From positions 1 through 64,000 of the forward strand of contig JAYQWA010000008.1 of assembly GCA_038148755.1 (NCBI GenBank): DNA of 64,000 nt, in the 5' to 3' direction. Under the pieces are notes generated by a model that saw nothing but the letters and a program-made list of their open reading frames with translations, was not told the origin of the DNA and did no database searches. Positions 47,854 through 55,286 of this stretch are shown one piece after another (position 1 is the stretch's first letter; each line of letters opens with the position of its first letter). Position numbers and translations under genes: made by a program. The stretch is from UBA5109 sp038148755 (lineage in GTDB: Bacteria > Pseudomonadota > Gammaproteobacteria > Pseudomonadales > Pseudohongiellaceae).

Positions 47854-50253
47854 ATGGCCCGTTCCAGCAAAAAACCGGATCCACATGCCGCGCGCGAAGC
47901 ATCGCGCTACGACAACCCTATTCCCAGCCGCGAATTTATTCTGCAACATCTGGAAGACCGAGGAAAACCCATTGTTCATCTTGAATTGTGTACAGAGTTA
48001 TTGCTGTTTGATGCTGAATCACAGGAAGCATTACGGCGGCGTTTAAATGCCATGGCCCGTGACGGACAACTCATTGAGAACCGCGGTGGTGCCTTTGGTC
48101 TGGTGCGCAAAATGGATTTAATCAAAGGCGTTATCCAGGGTAATAAGGAAGGCTTTGGTTTTGTTATTCCCGATGAAGGGGGAGAAGACCTGTTCCTGTC
48201 TCCCAATCAGATGCGCAAGGTTTTCGATGGCGATAAAGTTCTGGCCCGAGTATCCGGAACAGACAAACGTGGGCGCCTGGAAGGAAAAATTGTTGAAGTG
48301 CTGGAACGCAAACGTCACCAGTTCGTCGGCCGCTTTTATCGTGAATCCGGGGTTGGCGTGGTTATTCCACACAACCGACGTATTGCCCAGGAAATTCTGA
48401 TCCCGCCTAAAAAACACAAGAATGCCAAAGACGGTGACTTTGTTGTGGTCGACATTACCAAGTTTGCCCACGACCATGTGAAAAGTACCGGGGTGGTTTC
48501 TGAGGTGCTTGGCGATGTAGCCAAACCGGGTATGGAAATCGAAGTAGCCATTCGTGCCCATGAGATTCCCCGCATCTGGCCCAGAGGCATCATCTCTGAG
48601 CTTAATAAAATTGCCAAACAGGCAGATCCCTCTAAAGAAGTTGAACAGCGTATTGATTTACGTGATCTACCATTCGTAACCATAGATGGCGAGGATGCCA
48701 AAGATTTTGATGATGCCGTCTATTGTCAGCGCCAGCGTGGCAAAGGCTGGGTCTTATATGTCGCCATTGCTGATGTTTCTCATTATGTTGATGTCGATAG
48801 CGCACTGGATCATGAAGCACAGCAGCGTGGTAACTCGGTATATTTTCCCGGCCACGTCATTCCCATGCTGCCGGAAGATTTATCCAATGGTTTGTGCTCA
48901 TTAAGACCCAATGAAGACCGCCTGGTCATGGTCTGTAAAATGGATATCGACCGCGAGGGCAATATCACTGCCTATAAATTTTGTGAAGGCATTATTCATT
49001 CACATGCCCGGTTGACCTACACTGAAGTGGCCGCGATGCTGGAACCGGCTAGAACAAATACTGACAAGCGTCTGCAACAACGTATTCAGGAAAAACATCA
49101 CCGCATTTTGGCTGACCTGAAAACACTTTACGCACTATATAAGGTGTTGCATAAATCTCGCCACCAACGCGGCGCACTGGATTTTGAAAGCACCGAAACC
49201 CGCATTATTTTTTCTGAAAAGAAAAAGATAAAAGAAATTATTCCGGTAGAAAGAAACGATGCACATCGCATCATTGAAGAATGTATGCTCTGCGCCAATG
49301 TATGCAGCGCTGAATTTTTACTGCATTCCAAATTGCCGGCTTTATACCGGGTTCACCCCGGCCCTAATGAAGAAAAAGTTACTAAACTTTATGATTTTCT
49401 ACGCGGCATCGGTATTGGACTGCCTCGTAAGCAAAAGCCAACACCCTCTGATTATCAATTAATTCTGGAACGATTGAAAAACAGACCTGATAGACACTTA
49501 TTGCAAATCATGGTGATTCGTTCGCTGATGCAGGCTGTTTACCAGCCGCAAAATGCCGGCCATTTCGGTTTGGGCTTTGAAGCCTATATCCATTTCACAT
49601 CACCAATTCGCCGTTATCCTGACTTGCTGGTGCACCGTGCCATACGGTATTTAATTCGAGGCGGAAAGTACAAACAGCACACCCTGACCGTAAACGGAAA
49701 CACGAGAATTCCACGTCAGAACATCTATCCCTACCGGCTCGCCGATCTGGAAAACCTCGGTCAGGAGCTGTCATTAACTGAACGTCGGGCTGACGCAGCG
49801 ACTTATGATGTGATCGACTGGCTCAAGTGTGAATACATTAAAGAACATATCGGCGAAGAATTTTCAGGGACTGTTGCAACAGTCACCAGTTTCGGTCTTT
49901 TTGTACAACTGGATGATGTTTTTGTTGAAGGGCTGGTGCATGTTACCGCCTTACAAAACGATTATTATCATTATGACGCCACTGCCCATACCCTGACCGG
50001 GGAACGGTCAGGATATCAATATCAAATGGGAGACAAGGTGCGCGTAATTGTTGCCCGCGTCGATCTGGATGACAAAAAAATTGATTTGCAGTTGATCGCT
50101 GAAAAAAACGATCAGCGCAAAGCTAAAACTATTCCTAAACGTCAGCGTTCTTCAAAATTGCGCGATATCACACGCAAAAAATTATCACGTGCATCACGTA
50201 AGCGCGCCAATGAAACTAGAAACAAAAGCAGTAAAAATAAACGCAGGAGATAA
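47854..50253 (+). CDS. rnr: Ribonuclease R
   Basis: A 799-residue 3'-5' exoribonuclease of the RNB family that degrades structured RNA. N-terminal helix-turn-helix (PSREFILQHLEDRGKP), cold-shock domains (GFGFVIPDEGGEDLFLSPNQMRKVFDGDKVLARV), the RNB catalytic centre with acidic residues (TIDGEDAKDFDDAVYC, about residues 265-280), HFTSPIRRYPDLLVHRAI, the S1 domain (GTVATVTSFGLFVQLDDVFVEGLVHV) and a strongly basic C-terminal tail. Length is normal. Start set at ATG 47854 rather than an upstream in-frame ATG that would overlap the divergent tRNA promoter. Followed by rlmB 11 bases later. Confidence 0.95.
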   Translation: MARSSKKPDPHAAREASRYDNPIPSREFILQHLEDRGKPIVHLELCTELLLFDAESQEALRRRLNAMARDGQLIENRGGAFGLVRKMDLIKGVIQGNKEGFGFVIPDEGGEDLFLSPNQMRKVFDGDKVLARVSGTDKRGRLEGKIVEVLERKRHQFVGRFYRESGVGVVIPHNRRIAQEILIPPKKHKNAKDGDFVVVDITKFAHDHVKSTGVVSEVLGDVAKPGMEIEVAIRAHEIPRIWPRGIISELNKIAKQADPSKEVEQRIDLRDLPFVTIDGEDAKDFDDAVYCQRQRGKGWVLYVAIADVSHYVDVDSALDHEAQQRGNSVYFPGHVIPMLPEDLSNGLCSLRPNEDRLVMVCKMDIDREGNITAYKFCEGIIHSHARLTYTEVAAMLEPARTNTDKRLQQRIQEKHHRILADLKTLYALYKVLHKSRHQRGALDFESTETRIIFSEKKKIKEIIPVERNDAHRIIEECMLCANVCSAEFLLHSKLPALYRVHPGPNEEKVTKLYDFLRGIGIGLPRKQKPTPSDYQLILERLKNRPDRHLLQIMVIRSLMQAVYQPQNAGHFGLGFEAYIHFTSPIRRYPDLLVHRAIRYLIRGGKYKQHTLTVNGNTRIPRQNIYPYRLADLENLGQELSLTERRADAATYDVIDWLKCEYIKEHIGEEFSGTVATVTSFGLFVQLDDVFVEGLVHVTALQNDYYHYDATAHTLTGERSGYQYQMGDKVRVIVARVDLDDKKIDLQLIAEKNDQRKAKTIPKRQRSSKLRDITRKKLSRASRKRANETRNKSSKNKRRR

Positions 50254-50264
50254 GACGAAAAACC

Positions 50265-51008
50265 ATGAGCGGTACTGAATGGGTCTTTGGTATACATGCT
50301 ATTAACGCCCTGTTAAAACACCGACCAGAAGTTGTTATGCAAATTTATTTGCAAAGCGGACGTCTGGACGAACGCATCTCTGCAATTACTGACCGTGCCA
50401 ACAGCCTGGGTATTCCTGTTGAAGTGCTGGATAAAAACGAGATCGACAAAAAAGCTCAGGGAACACACCAGGGAGCCCTTGCTTTATGTAAGGAAATTAA
50501 AATCGAGCATAACGAAAGCCACCTTGAAGCCTTGTTAAATAAACTGGAGCACCCTCCTCTTTTACTGGTTTTGGATGGCGTTACCGACCCGCATAATTTA
50601 GGCGCCTGTCTACGTTCTGCCGAAGCAGCCGGTGTTGACGCGGTTATTGTCGCCAAAGATAAATCCGCCTTAATCAATCCAACCGTCAGAAAAGTTGCCT
50701 GCGGTGCCGCTGAAATAATCCCTTTTATCGTAGTGACGAATCTCGTGCGCTGTTTACAAGTCTTACAAAAGCGCGGTGTCTGGATTATGGGGGCTGCCGG
50801 CGAAGCCGATAAATCACTCTATCAGGCTGACCTCAAAGGCGCTCTCGCGCTGGTGCTGGGTGCTGAAGGGTCAGGTTTGCGCCGTCTTACCCGTGAAACC
50901 TGCGATCAGTTGCTCGCCATTCCTATGATGGGTGAAACCAGCTCATTAAATGTATCAGTATCTGCTGGCATTTTTCTTTTTGAAGCGCTAAGACAGCGAA
51001 CCAGCTAA
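50265..51008 (+). CDS. rlmB: 23S rRNA 2'-O-ribose methyltransferase (G2251)
   Basis: A 247-residue SpoU-family (SPOUT) methyltransferase that modifies Gm2251 of 23S rRNA with S-adenosylmethionine. N-terminal L30e-like substrate domain (WVFGIHAINALLKHRPEVVMQIYLQ), then the three SPOUT motifs: DGVTDPHNLGACLRSAEAAGVDAVI, LVLGAEGSGLRRLTRETCDQLLAIPM, and SSLNVSVSAGIFLFEALRQR for the knot. Usual partner of rnr and probably co-transcribed with it. Confidence 0.95.
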   Translation: MSGTEWVFGIHAINALLKHRPEVVMQIYLQSGRLDERISAITDRANSLGIPVEVLDKNEIDKKAQGTHQGALALCKEIKIEHNESHLEALLNKLEHPPLLLVLDGVTDPHNLGACLRSAEAAGVDAVIVAKDKSALINPTVRKVACGAAEIIPFIVVTNLVRCLQVLQKRGVWIMGAAGEADKSLYQADLKGALALVLGAEGSGLRRLTRETCDQLLAIPMMGETSSLNVSVSAGIFLFEALRQRTS

Positions 51009-51032
51009 ATTTTATAAATAGTAAGCTTTTTA

Positions 51033-51160
51033 AATCAGGCCACGTCATGAGCGAAGCAGGATCAAAGCAATATGGCTGCTTATCGGCGGAGTTTATAAAC
51101 CAATAAATGAGCAAGATGTGCAGCCGCATTAACGAAGAACCTGCGAGCACAATAGCGGCA
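51033..51160. repeat. 128-bp direct repeat, copy 1
   Basis: First of two tandem copies with a 150-base period. It differs from copy 2 at 10 of 128 positions, most of them transitions. Contains the perfect palindrome GTTTATAAAC and arm pairs GGCTGC / GCAGCC and GCCGC-ATT / AAT-A-GCGGC that could fold as RNA. Two tiny frames run through it: ATG 51047-51106 (19 codons, MSEAGSKQYG...) and, directly after the TAA, ATG 51107-51172. Confidence 0.85.
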
Positions 51161-51182
51161 TCTCTTTCTTAATCCCTATTAG

Positions 51183-51310
51183 AATCAGGCCGCGTCATGA
51201 GTGAAGCAGGGTCAAGGCAATGTGGCTACTTATCGGCGGAGTTTATAAACCAATAAATGAGCAAGATAAGCAGCCGCATTAACGAAGAACCTGCGATCGC
51301 AATAGCGGCA
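51183..51310. repeat. 128-bp direct repeat, copy 2
   Basis: Second copy. Its tiny frames are 51197-51256 (MSEAGSRQCG...) and 51257-51331. Between copies the first frame has two synonymous and three amino-acid-changing differences and the second four changes and no synonymous ones, which argues against protein-level selection. The GGCTGC arm is GGCTAC here, weakening one stem. The unit could be a dispersed chromosomal repeat or a duplicated small RNA. Confidence 0.85.
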
Positions 51311-51338
51311 GCAATCCCCTGCACTATATGAAATATAG

Positions 51339-51367
51339 TTGCATCTACCTCCTAATATCATTAGAAT
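51339..51367 (+). promoter_or_regulatory. Candidate promoter of the rpsF operon
   Basis: TTGCAT (51339-51344), 17-base spacer, TAGAAT (51362-51367, 5/6), then TCGCCCTC, a GC-rich discriminator suited to growth-rate control. It lies about 100 bases before rpsF, immediately after the second 128-bp repeat. Confidence 0.5.
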
Positions 51368-51419
51368 TCGCCCTCTTTTTAACTCCTTGTCTTACTGCAA
51401 GCACTTAATAATAGTGATT

Positions 51420-51459
51420 GGCTCCTCAATGAGCCCTTGACGGAAGACTACTAAACCGT
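51420..51459 (+). promoter_or_regulatory. Structured leader of rpsF, candidate S6:S18 autoregulatory site
   Basis: Two small hairpins precede the ribosome-binding site: GGCTC-N6-GAGCC (51420-51435) and ACGG-N12-CCGT (51440-51459), the latter ending directly against AAGGAG. S6:S18 complexes are known to repress their own operons through leader RNA with a CCG element; the CCGTA next to the Shine-Dalgarno sequence is suggestive but not a full match I can verify. Confidence 0.35.
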
Positions 51460-51470
51460 AAGGAGAAGTA

Positions 51471-51962
51471 ATGCGACACTATGAAATAGTATTTATGGTG
51501 CATCCCGATCAATCTGATCAGGTTCCCGGGATGATCGAAAAATACACAACTCTCGTCACCGAATCCGGTGGCACTGTACACCGCCTGGAAGACTGGGGCC
51601 GTCGTCAGTTAGCCTATCCGATAAATAAAATTCACAAAGCACATTATGTGCTGATGAATGTCGAATGCGGCCAAGATGTACTGGACGAAATCACTACCCT
51701 TTTCCGTTATAACGATGCCGTGCTGCGTAATCTTGTGATTAAACGCAAAGAGGCTGTTACTGACATGTCTGACATCATGAAAGCTGAAAATGAAAGTCGC
51801 GAGCGTAAAGCCCGTGTCAGTCAGCGCATGCAGGAAGAAGCCGAATACGAGGCACCTGAGTCTGATGATGACGACACAGACGATAACGATGAGTCAGCCG
51901 ATTTCGATGAGTCAGCCGATGACAGTGAAGAAGCTGTGGCTGAAGAAGAAGTTAAAAGCTAA
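51471..51962 (+). CDS. rpsF: 30S ribosomal protein S6 with long acidic tail
   Basis: S6 core (MRHYEIVFMVHPDQSDQVPGMIEKY, RRQLAYPINKIHKAHYVLMNVEC) through about residue 100, followed by a tail of some 50 residues dominated by Asp, Glu and Ser. Total 163 residues against 131-135 for E. coli S6. S6 binds S18 in the 30S platform. In E. coli, RimK adds glutamates to the S6 C-terminus after translation; here an acidic tail is encoded, and part of it comes from an 18-base-period duplication (51888-51920). Ribosome-binding site AAGGAGAAG. Confidence 0.95.
   Translation: MRHYEIVFMVHPDQSDQVPGMIEKYTTLVTESGGTVHRLEDWGRRQLAYPINKIHKAHYVLMNVECGQDVLDEITTLFRYNDAVLRNLVIKRKEAVTDMSDIMKAENESRERKARVSQRMQEEAEYEAPESDDDDTDDNDESADFDESADDSEEAVAEEEVKS
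51888..51920. repeat. In-frame duplication in the S6 acidic tail
   Basis: GATGAGTCAGCCGAT occurs at 51888-51902 and again at 51906-51920, separated by TTC, giving the peptide repeat DESAD-F-DESAD. Period 18 bases, so the reading frame is kept. Confidence 0.85.
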
Positions 51963-51985
51963 GCGGAAATATTTGGAGAAAGAAT

Positions 51986-52219
51986 ATGGCACCCCGATTT
52001 TTTAGACGTCGACGCTTCTGCAAATTTACTGCTGAAGGCGTAACAGAAATAGATTACAAAGACCTGGAAACTTTAAAAGATAATATCAGTGAAACCGGCA
52101 AAATTGTTCCCAGCAGAATTACAGGAACCAAAGCACGTTATCAACGGCAGCTTGCAACCGCGATAAAACGCGCCCGTTACCTGGCGTTGATTCCGTATAC
52201 GGATTCGCACGAAGTATAA
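51986..52219 (+). CDS. rpsR: 30S ribosomal protein S18
   Basis: A 77-residue S18 with the standard features: FFRRRRFCKFTAEGVTEIDYKDLETLKDNI, then the highly conserved GKIVPSRITGTKARYQRQLATAIKRARYLALIPYTDSH. It binds the 30S platform with S6. The gene follows rpsF by 23 bases with TTGGAGAAAG before the ATG. Confidence 0.97.
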   Translation: MAPRFFRRRRFCKFTAEGVTEIDYKDLETLKDNISETGKIVPSRITGTKARYQRQLATAIKRARYLALIPYTDSHEV

Positions 52220-52248
52220 AACCCCCTTAGGGGAACAGAGGAACCAGA

Positions 52249-53079
52249 ATGCGAGGCTTAGCGGAATATGCAATGCATGGCCGCCGCCAGGCAATCATAG
52301 TTGTCGTACTGACCGGTTTGTTTCCTCTGGTTTATTGCCTTAGCGCTGCAGTTGTAGGCTTGGTAAACCTGCGCAAGAGCGCAACTGAAGGATTAATAAT
52401 ACTGCTGTGGTCACTGTTACCGGCAGCATTGTTATGGATGGCTGGAGATAGCACTCCGGTGATACTGATGTTGAGTACAGCCATTCTGGCCCAGGTACTA
52501 AAGTACAAAGAATCCTGGTCCAGAGTGATCATGCTGGGAACAGTGTTGGCAATACTGACACAGCTCAGCCTGGTCTGGCAGGAAGGCTATGTCGCTGAAC
52601 TGGTTTCAATAGTAGAAGAAGCCATCGATTTACAGCGCAGTCAGGGAGTGGTGGTTGAATATTCCGCCAGTGAAGTAGTAAACCTGTTACTGGGTTTTTA
52701 TGGCGCATACCACTTTACGACAGTCATTAGCTGTCTGGTATTAGCGAGATGGTGGCAGGCTGCCTTGTATAACCCTGGCGGCTTTAAAACAGAGTTTCAC
52801 CAGCTCAGGTTGGAACCGGGCTTTGCAGTTTTACTGGCAGGCTTCATTTTAGCTGCCCTGACAGGAGTGCCTCCATTGAGCAGTTGGCTGGCAATCATGT
52901 GTATACCGCCTTTATTGGGCGGATTGGCGCTGTTGCATTATTTGGTAGCGTGGAAAAAGCTGGGATTTAGCTGGATTGTAATGGTGTATTTACTGGCTCT
53001 GTTTATTTCACCTGTGGTGATTTTATTGGGCTTGGCAGACAGTATAGTGAATTTTAGAAAACGGATTACCGGTGCTTAA
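52249..53079 (+). CDS. Conserved inner-membrane protein of the rpsF-rplI operon
   Basis: A 276-residue protein with about seven hydrophobic helices (VVVLTGLFPLVYCLSAAVVGLV, LIILLWSLLPAALLWM, VIMLGTVLAIL, FAVLLAGFILAALTGVPPL, MVYLLALFISPVVILLGLADSIVNFR). As I recall, Pseudomonas has an equivalent membrane gene between rpsR and rplI; it resembles the DUF2232/YybS group. Its function is unknown, but the fixed position in a ribosomal operon suggests growth-rate-linked expression. The C-terminal GLADSIVNFRKR is a typical ending. Confidence 0.8.
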   Translation: MRGLAEYAMHGRRQAIIVVVLTGLFPLVYCLSAAVVGLVNLRKSATEGLIILLWSLLPAALLWMAGDSTPVILMLSTAILAQVLKYKESWSRVIMLGTVLAILTQLSLVWQEGYVAELVSIVEEAIDLQRSQGVVVEYSASEVVNLLLGFYGAYHFTTVISCLVLARWWQAALYNPGGFKTEFHQLRLEPGFAVLLAGFILAALTGVPPLSSWLAIMCIPPLLGGLALLHYLVAWKKLGFSWIVMVYLLALFISPVVILLGLADSIVNFRKRITGA

Positions 53080-53108
53080 CACTGTAATCGGTAATGAGTG
53101 AGGACAAG

Positions 53109-53663
53109 ATGAACGTAATATTATTGGAAAAAGTCGGAAAAATCGGTGACGTTGGTGATCAGGTCAATGTGAAAGCCGGTTATGCGCGCAACTATTTATT
53201 TCCTTTTGCAAAAGCAGTGCCTGCAACCAAAGAAAATGTTGCGGATTTCGACGCGCGTAAAGATGAGCTGCTTAAAGCGGCCAATGAAAAACTGGCTGTA
53301 GCCGAAGCCCGTGCTGCCAAACTGAATGGCATAAGCATCACTATCGAAGCCAATGCCGGTGAAGAAGGCAAACTGTTTGGTTCAATCGGTACGCGTGATA
53401 TCGCTGATGCTCTGATAGCTGCAGGTTATGAAGCTGAGAAGAGCGAAGTTCAGTTACCTGAAGGCGCTCTGCGTTCTACCGGCGATTATGTAATCAGCCT
53501 GGCTCTGGGCTCTGAAGTGAATGCTGAAATTAATCTGAAAGTCAGTGGTTCCGATGCGCCAGCCGAAACAATTGCTGCTATGGATGAAATTGAAGGCCAT
53601 TCTGAAGAAGAAACTGATGGCCAAAGTGAGTCAGAAGAATCTGCAGTAGAAGACAAAGAATAA
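53109..53663 (+). CDS. rplI: 50S ribosomal protein L9 with acidic tail
   Basis: L9 core: MNVILLEKVGKIGDVGDQVNVKAGYARNYLFPFAKA (N-terminal rRNA-binding domain), the long connecting helix and the C-terminal domain (LFGSIGTRDIADALIAAGYEAEKSEVQLPEGALRSTGDY). Standard L9 ends near residue 149; this one runs to 184 with about 35 additional residues rich in Glu, Asp and Ser. ATG 53109 is chosen over 53094 because GTGAGGA is correctly spaced and L9 proteins begin MNVILLE or MEVILLE. A terminator follows at 53689. Confidence 0.95.
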   Translation: MNVILLEKVGKIGDVGDQVNVKAGYARNYLFPFAKAVPATKENVADFDARKDELLKAANEKLAVAEARAAKLNGISITIEANAGEEGKLFGSIGTRDIADALIAAGYEAEKSEVQLPEGALRSTGDYVISLALGSEVNAEINLKVSGSDAPAETIAAMDEIEGHSEEETDGQSESEESAVEDKE

Positions 53664-53688
53664 ACTGAGTCTTTGCAGTACTAAAGAA

Positions 53689-53713
53689 GGGGGCCAAAAG
53701 CTCCCTTTTTTTT
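53689..53713 (+). terminator. Intrinsic terminator of the rpsF operon
   Basis: GGGGGC-CAAAA-GCTCCC (one G-T pair) followed by eight Ts at 53706-53713, 26 bases after the rplI stop. Confidence 0.88.
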
Positions 53714-53760
53714 ATGGATTTTTTAACAGCAGAATCGTTGTACTCTTCCGCATGCTTAGT

Positions 53761-55020
53761 TCACCTGAAAAGACGGTTTACCGCTTCAGGATCCCTGGGC
53801 TGAATATAAACCAGTTCAGAATTAAAATTGGTGTTATCAAAACCAACCACTTCAAATAGCGCTTCGAAGCTGTTTTCAGAGGCACTTGAGCTCAGGCTTG
53901 ACTGAATATTGGTAAGTACCGTTTCATTGCCAACCTGCTGCGCGATATTGATTAGGCTTTCATCACGCATGCCTGCAACCATCGTCACCTGATGCCCATT
54001 GGATGAAGGAAAGGTAGCCAGCATACTGTAATCCTTATAGGAGTCTGCGCCGGATAATCCCGAACTGCTGACATAGTATTCCCCTGTCTCCAGATTGCTC
54101 AATTCATCATAGGTGCTACCAATGGTCAGTCCGGACCCGGCAAACATCAGGTTATACAGACTATTTAGTCCGCTCAGATAGCCCAGATAGACAATGTGAC
54201 TATTAGCCAGATCCGCCGTTGTGTATTCAGAAATCATTTTTATATTGATGCGATCGGGATTCACCCCCTGCAAAAGGATTTTCATGATCTGTGTCACTGC
54301 ATAAGCAGTTGAACTGGGAATGTAATTTAAGTTGAGATCAAAATATTTTCCCGTTCCTGCTACACCCATTTCCTGCAGAAAGGTCAGTTCCTCAGGAGAA
54401 TTCACATCAAATTCACGGATCATACGGATAACATCTCCGCGCTCATTTAATTCACCGAAAATATAGTAATCACCAATCAAAATAAGAATTGGCGCTTCAT
54501 CATCAAACATGTTCTTCCAGGGACTCAGTGTTGCGAAAGCACTGGTGCTTTCAGCTTGCGATTCGTTTTGATCAAACTGGAAAAAGAGATTCAACAGCAG
54601 CAGCAAAATTGCCACTGCTGCCAGCCACTGTGTCACCGCTTCACGCTTTAATGGCTGGCCTGTCAGGCCTTTTGCTTCAGCAGGCACTTCATCAACAGGA
54701 ATGGCTGTCAATATGTACTGACCTTTTGGAATATCCAGCAGATATTTTTCCTGCTTGCCGTATTTATCAAAATAAGCTTTCAGTTTATTGCGCAGGTGAT
54801 AGATATGAACCCGGACAATGGAATCCTTGCCAACATCAAAATCAGCATCACGTCCCAGTACATCAATAGCAATAGCCATTTCCTTGGGATTATTGCCATT
54901 AATGACACACTCAGCCAGGTAGGTCAGAATCTCGGCATAGGTTCGAGAGCGTCCCAATACCCCGCTATTAATGATCCGTTGTATTAGGGCCTGCAGCTCT
55001 TCGGGCTGAATATTACTCAT
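53761..55020 (-). CDS. CadC/ToxR-like membrane-spanning transcriptional regulator
   Basis: A 419-residue protein with an N-terminal winged helix of the OmpR/ToxR/CadC type (about residues 20-108: RTYAEILTYLAECVINGNNPKEMAIAIDVLGRDADFDVGKDSIVRVHIYHLRNKL, ending IPKGQYILTAIP), one transmembrane helix (about 131-149) and a periplasmic domain of some 270 residues. Such one-component regulators sense outside signals and bind DNA directly. The periplasmic part (LILIGDYYIFGELNERGD, NSHIVYLGYLSG, YYVSSSGLSGADSYKDYSMLATFPSS) is not one I can name. It lies beside a TonB receptor gene on the same strand, with AACGTT-type palindromes in front of both. Confidence 0.82.
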   Translation of the reverse strand: MSNIQPEELQALIQRIINSGVLGRSRTYAEILTYLAECVINGNNPKEMAIAIDVLGRDADFDVGKDSIVRVHIYHLRNKLKAYFDKYGKQEKYLLDIPKGQYILTAIPVDEVPAEAKGLTGQPLKREAVTQWLAAVAILLLLLNLFFQFDQNESQAESTSAFATLSPWKNMFDDEAPILILIGDYYIFGELNERGDVIRMIREFDVNSPEELTFLQEMGVAGTGKYFDLNLNYIPSSTAYAVTQIMKILLQGVNPDRINIKMISEYTTADLANSHIVYLGYLSGLNSLYNLMFAGSGLTIGSTYDELSNLETGEYYVSSSGLSGADSYKDYSMLATFPSSNGHQVTMVAGMRDESLINIAQQVGNETVLTNIQSSLSSSASENSFEALFEVVGFDNTNFNSELVYIQPRDPEAVNRLFR

Positions 55021-55091
55021 ATTTTGTATTAGTTATGTCTGGAATGCTTGGAGAAGCGCATTTTGGCGAAAACTCACCAAATTACAAGTGA

Positions 55092-55109
55092 TTTTTTAAC
55101 GTTAAAAAA
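55092..55109. promoter_or_regulatory. 18-bp AACGTT palindrome upstream of the CadC-like gene
   Basis: TTTTTTAACGTTAAAAAA is a perfect palindrome 72 bases before the regulator's ATG. A further CGTTAAC occurs at 55147-55153. The related element TTAACG-AAA-CGTTAA lies upstream of the TonB receptor gene. Confidence 0.5.
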
Positions 55110-55286
55110 ATAAGCAGAGATTTTGAAATGAAGTTTATTTAACACACGTTAACAATTTATTTTATTTAAAAACAGTAAGTTACCTTACTATATTGGGCTG
55201 AGCCGGATTTCTTGTACCTCGAAACCCGGATGACCAATTGCACAAACAACTAAATATTGAGCAACTAAATGTTATAAAAGTTAGCG

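Noticed and set aside
48118..48561. 147-codon minus-strand open frame inside rnr
   Set aside because: Fully antisense to the cold-shock domains of RNase R, with no independent support.
51047..51106. 19-codon frame in the repeats considered as a real small protein
   Set aside because: No good ribosome-binding site, and differences between copies are mostly non-synonymous; kept only as part of the repeat description.
51033..51310. Tandem repeats considered as integron attC sites or a CRISPR array
   Set aside because: Only two copies of 128 bp, no RYYYAAC/GTTRRRY core-site pair, no integrase, and no short regular spacers.
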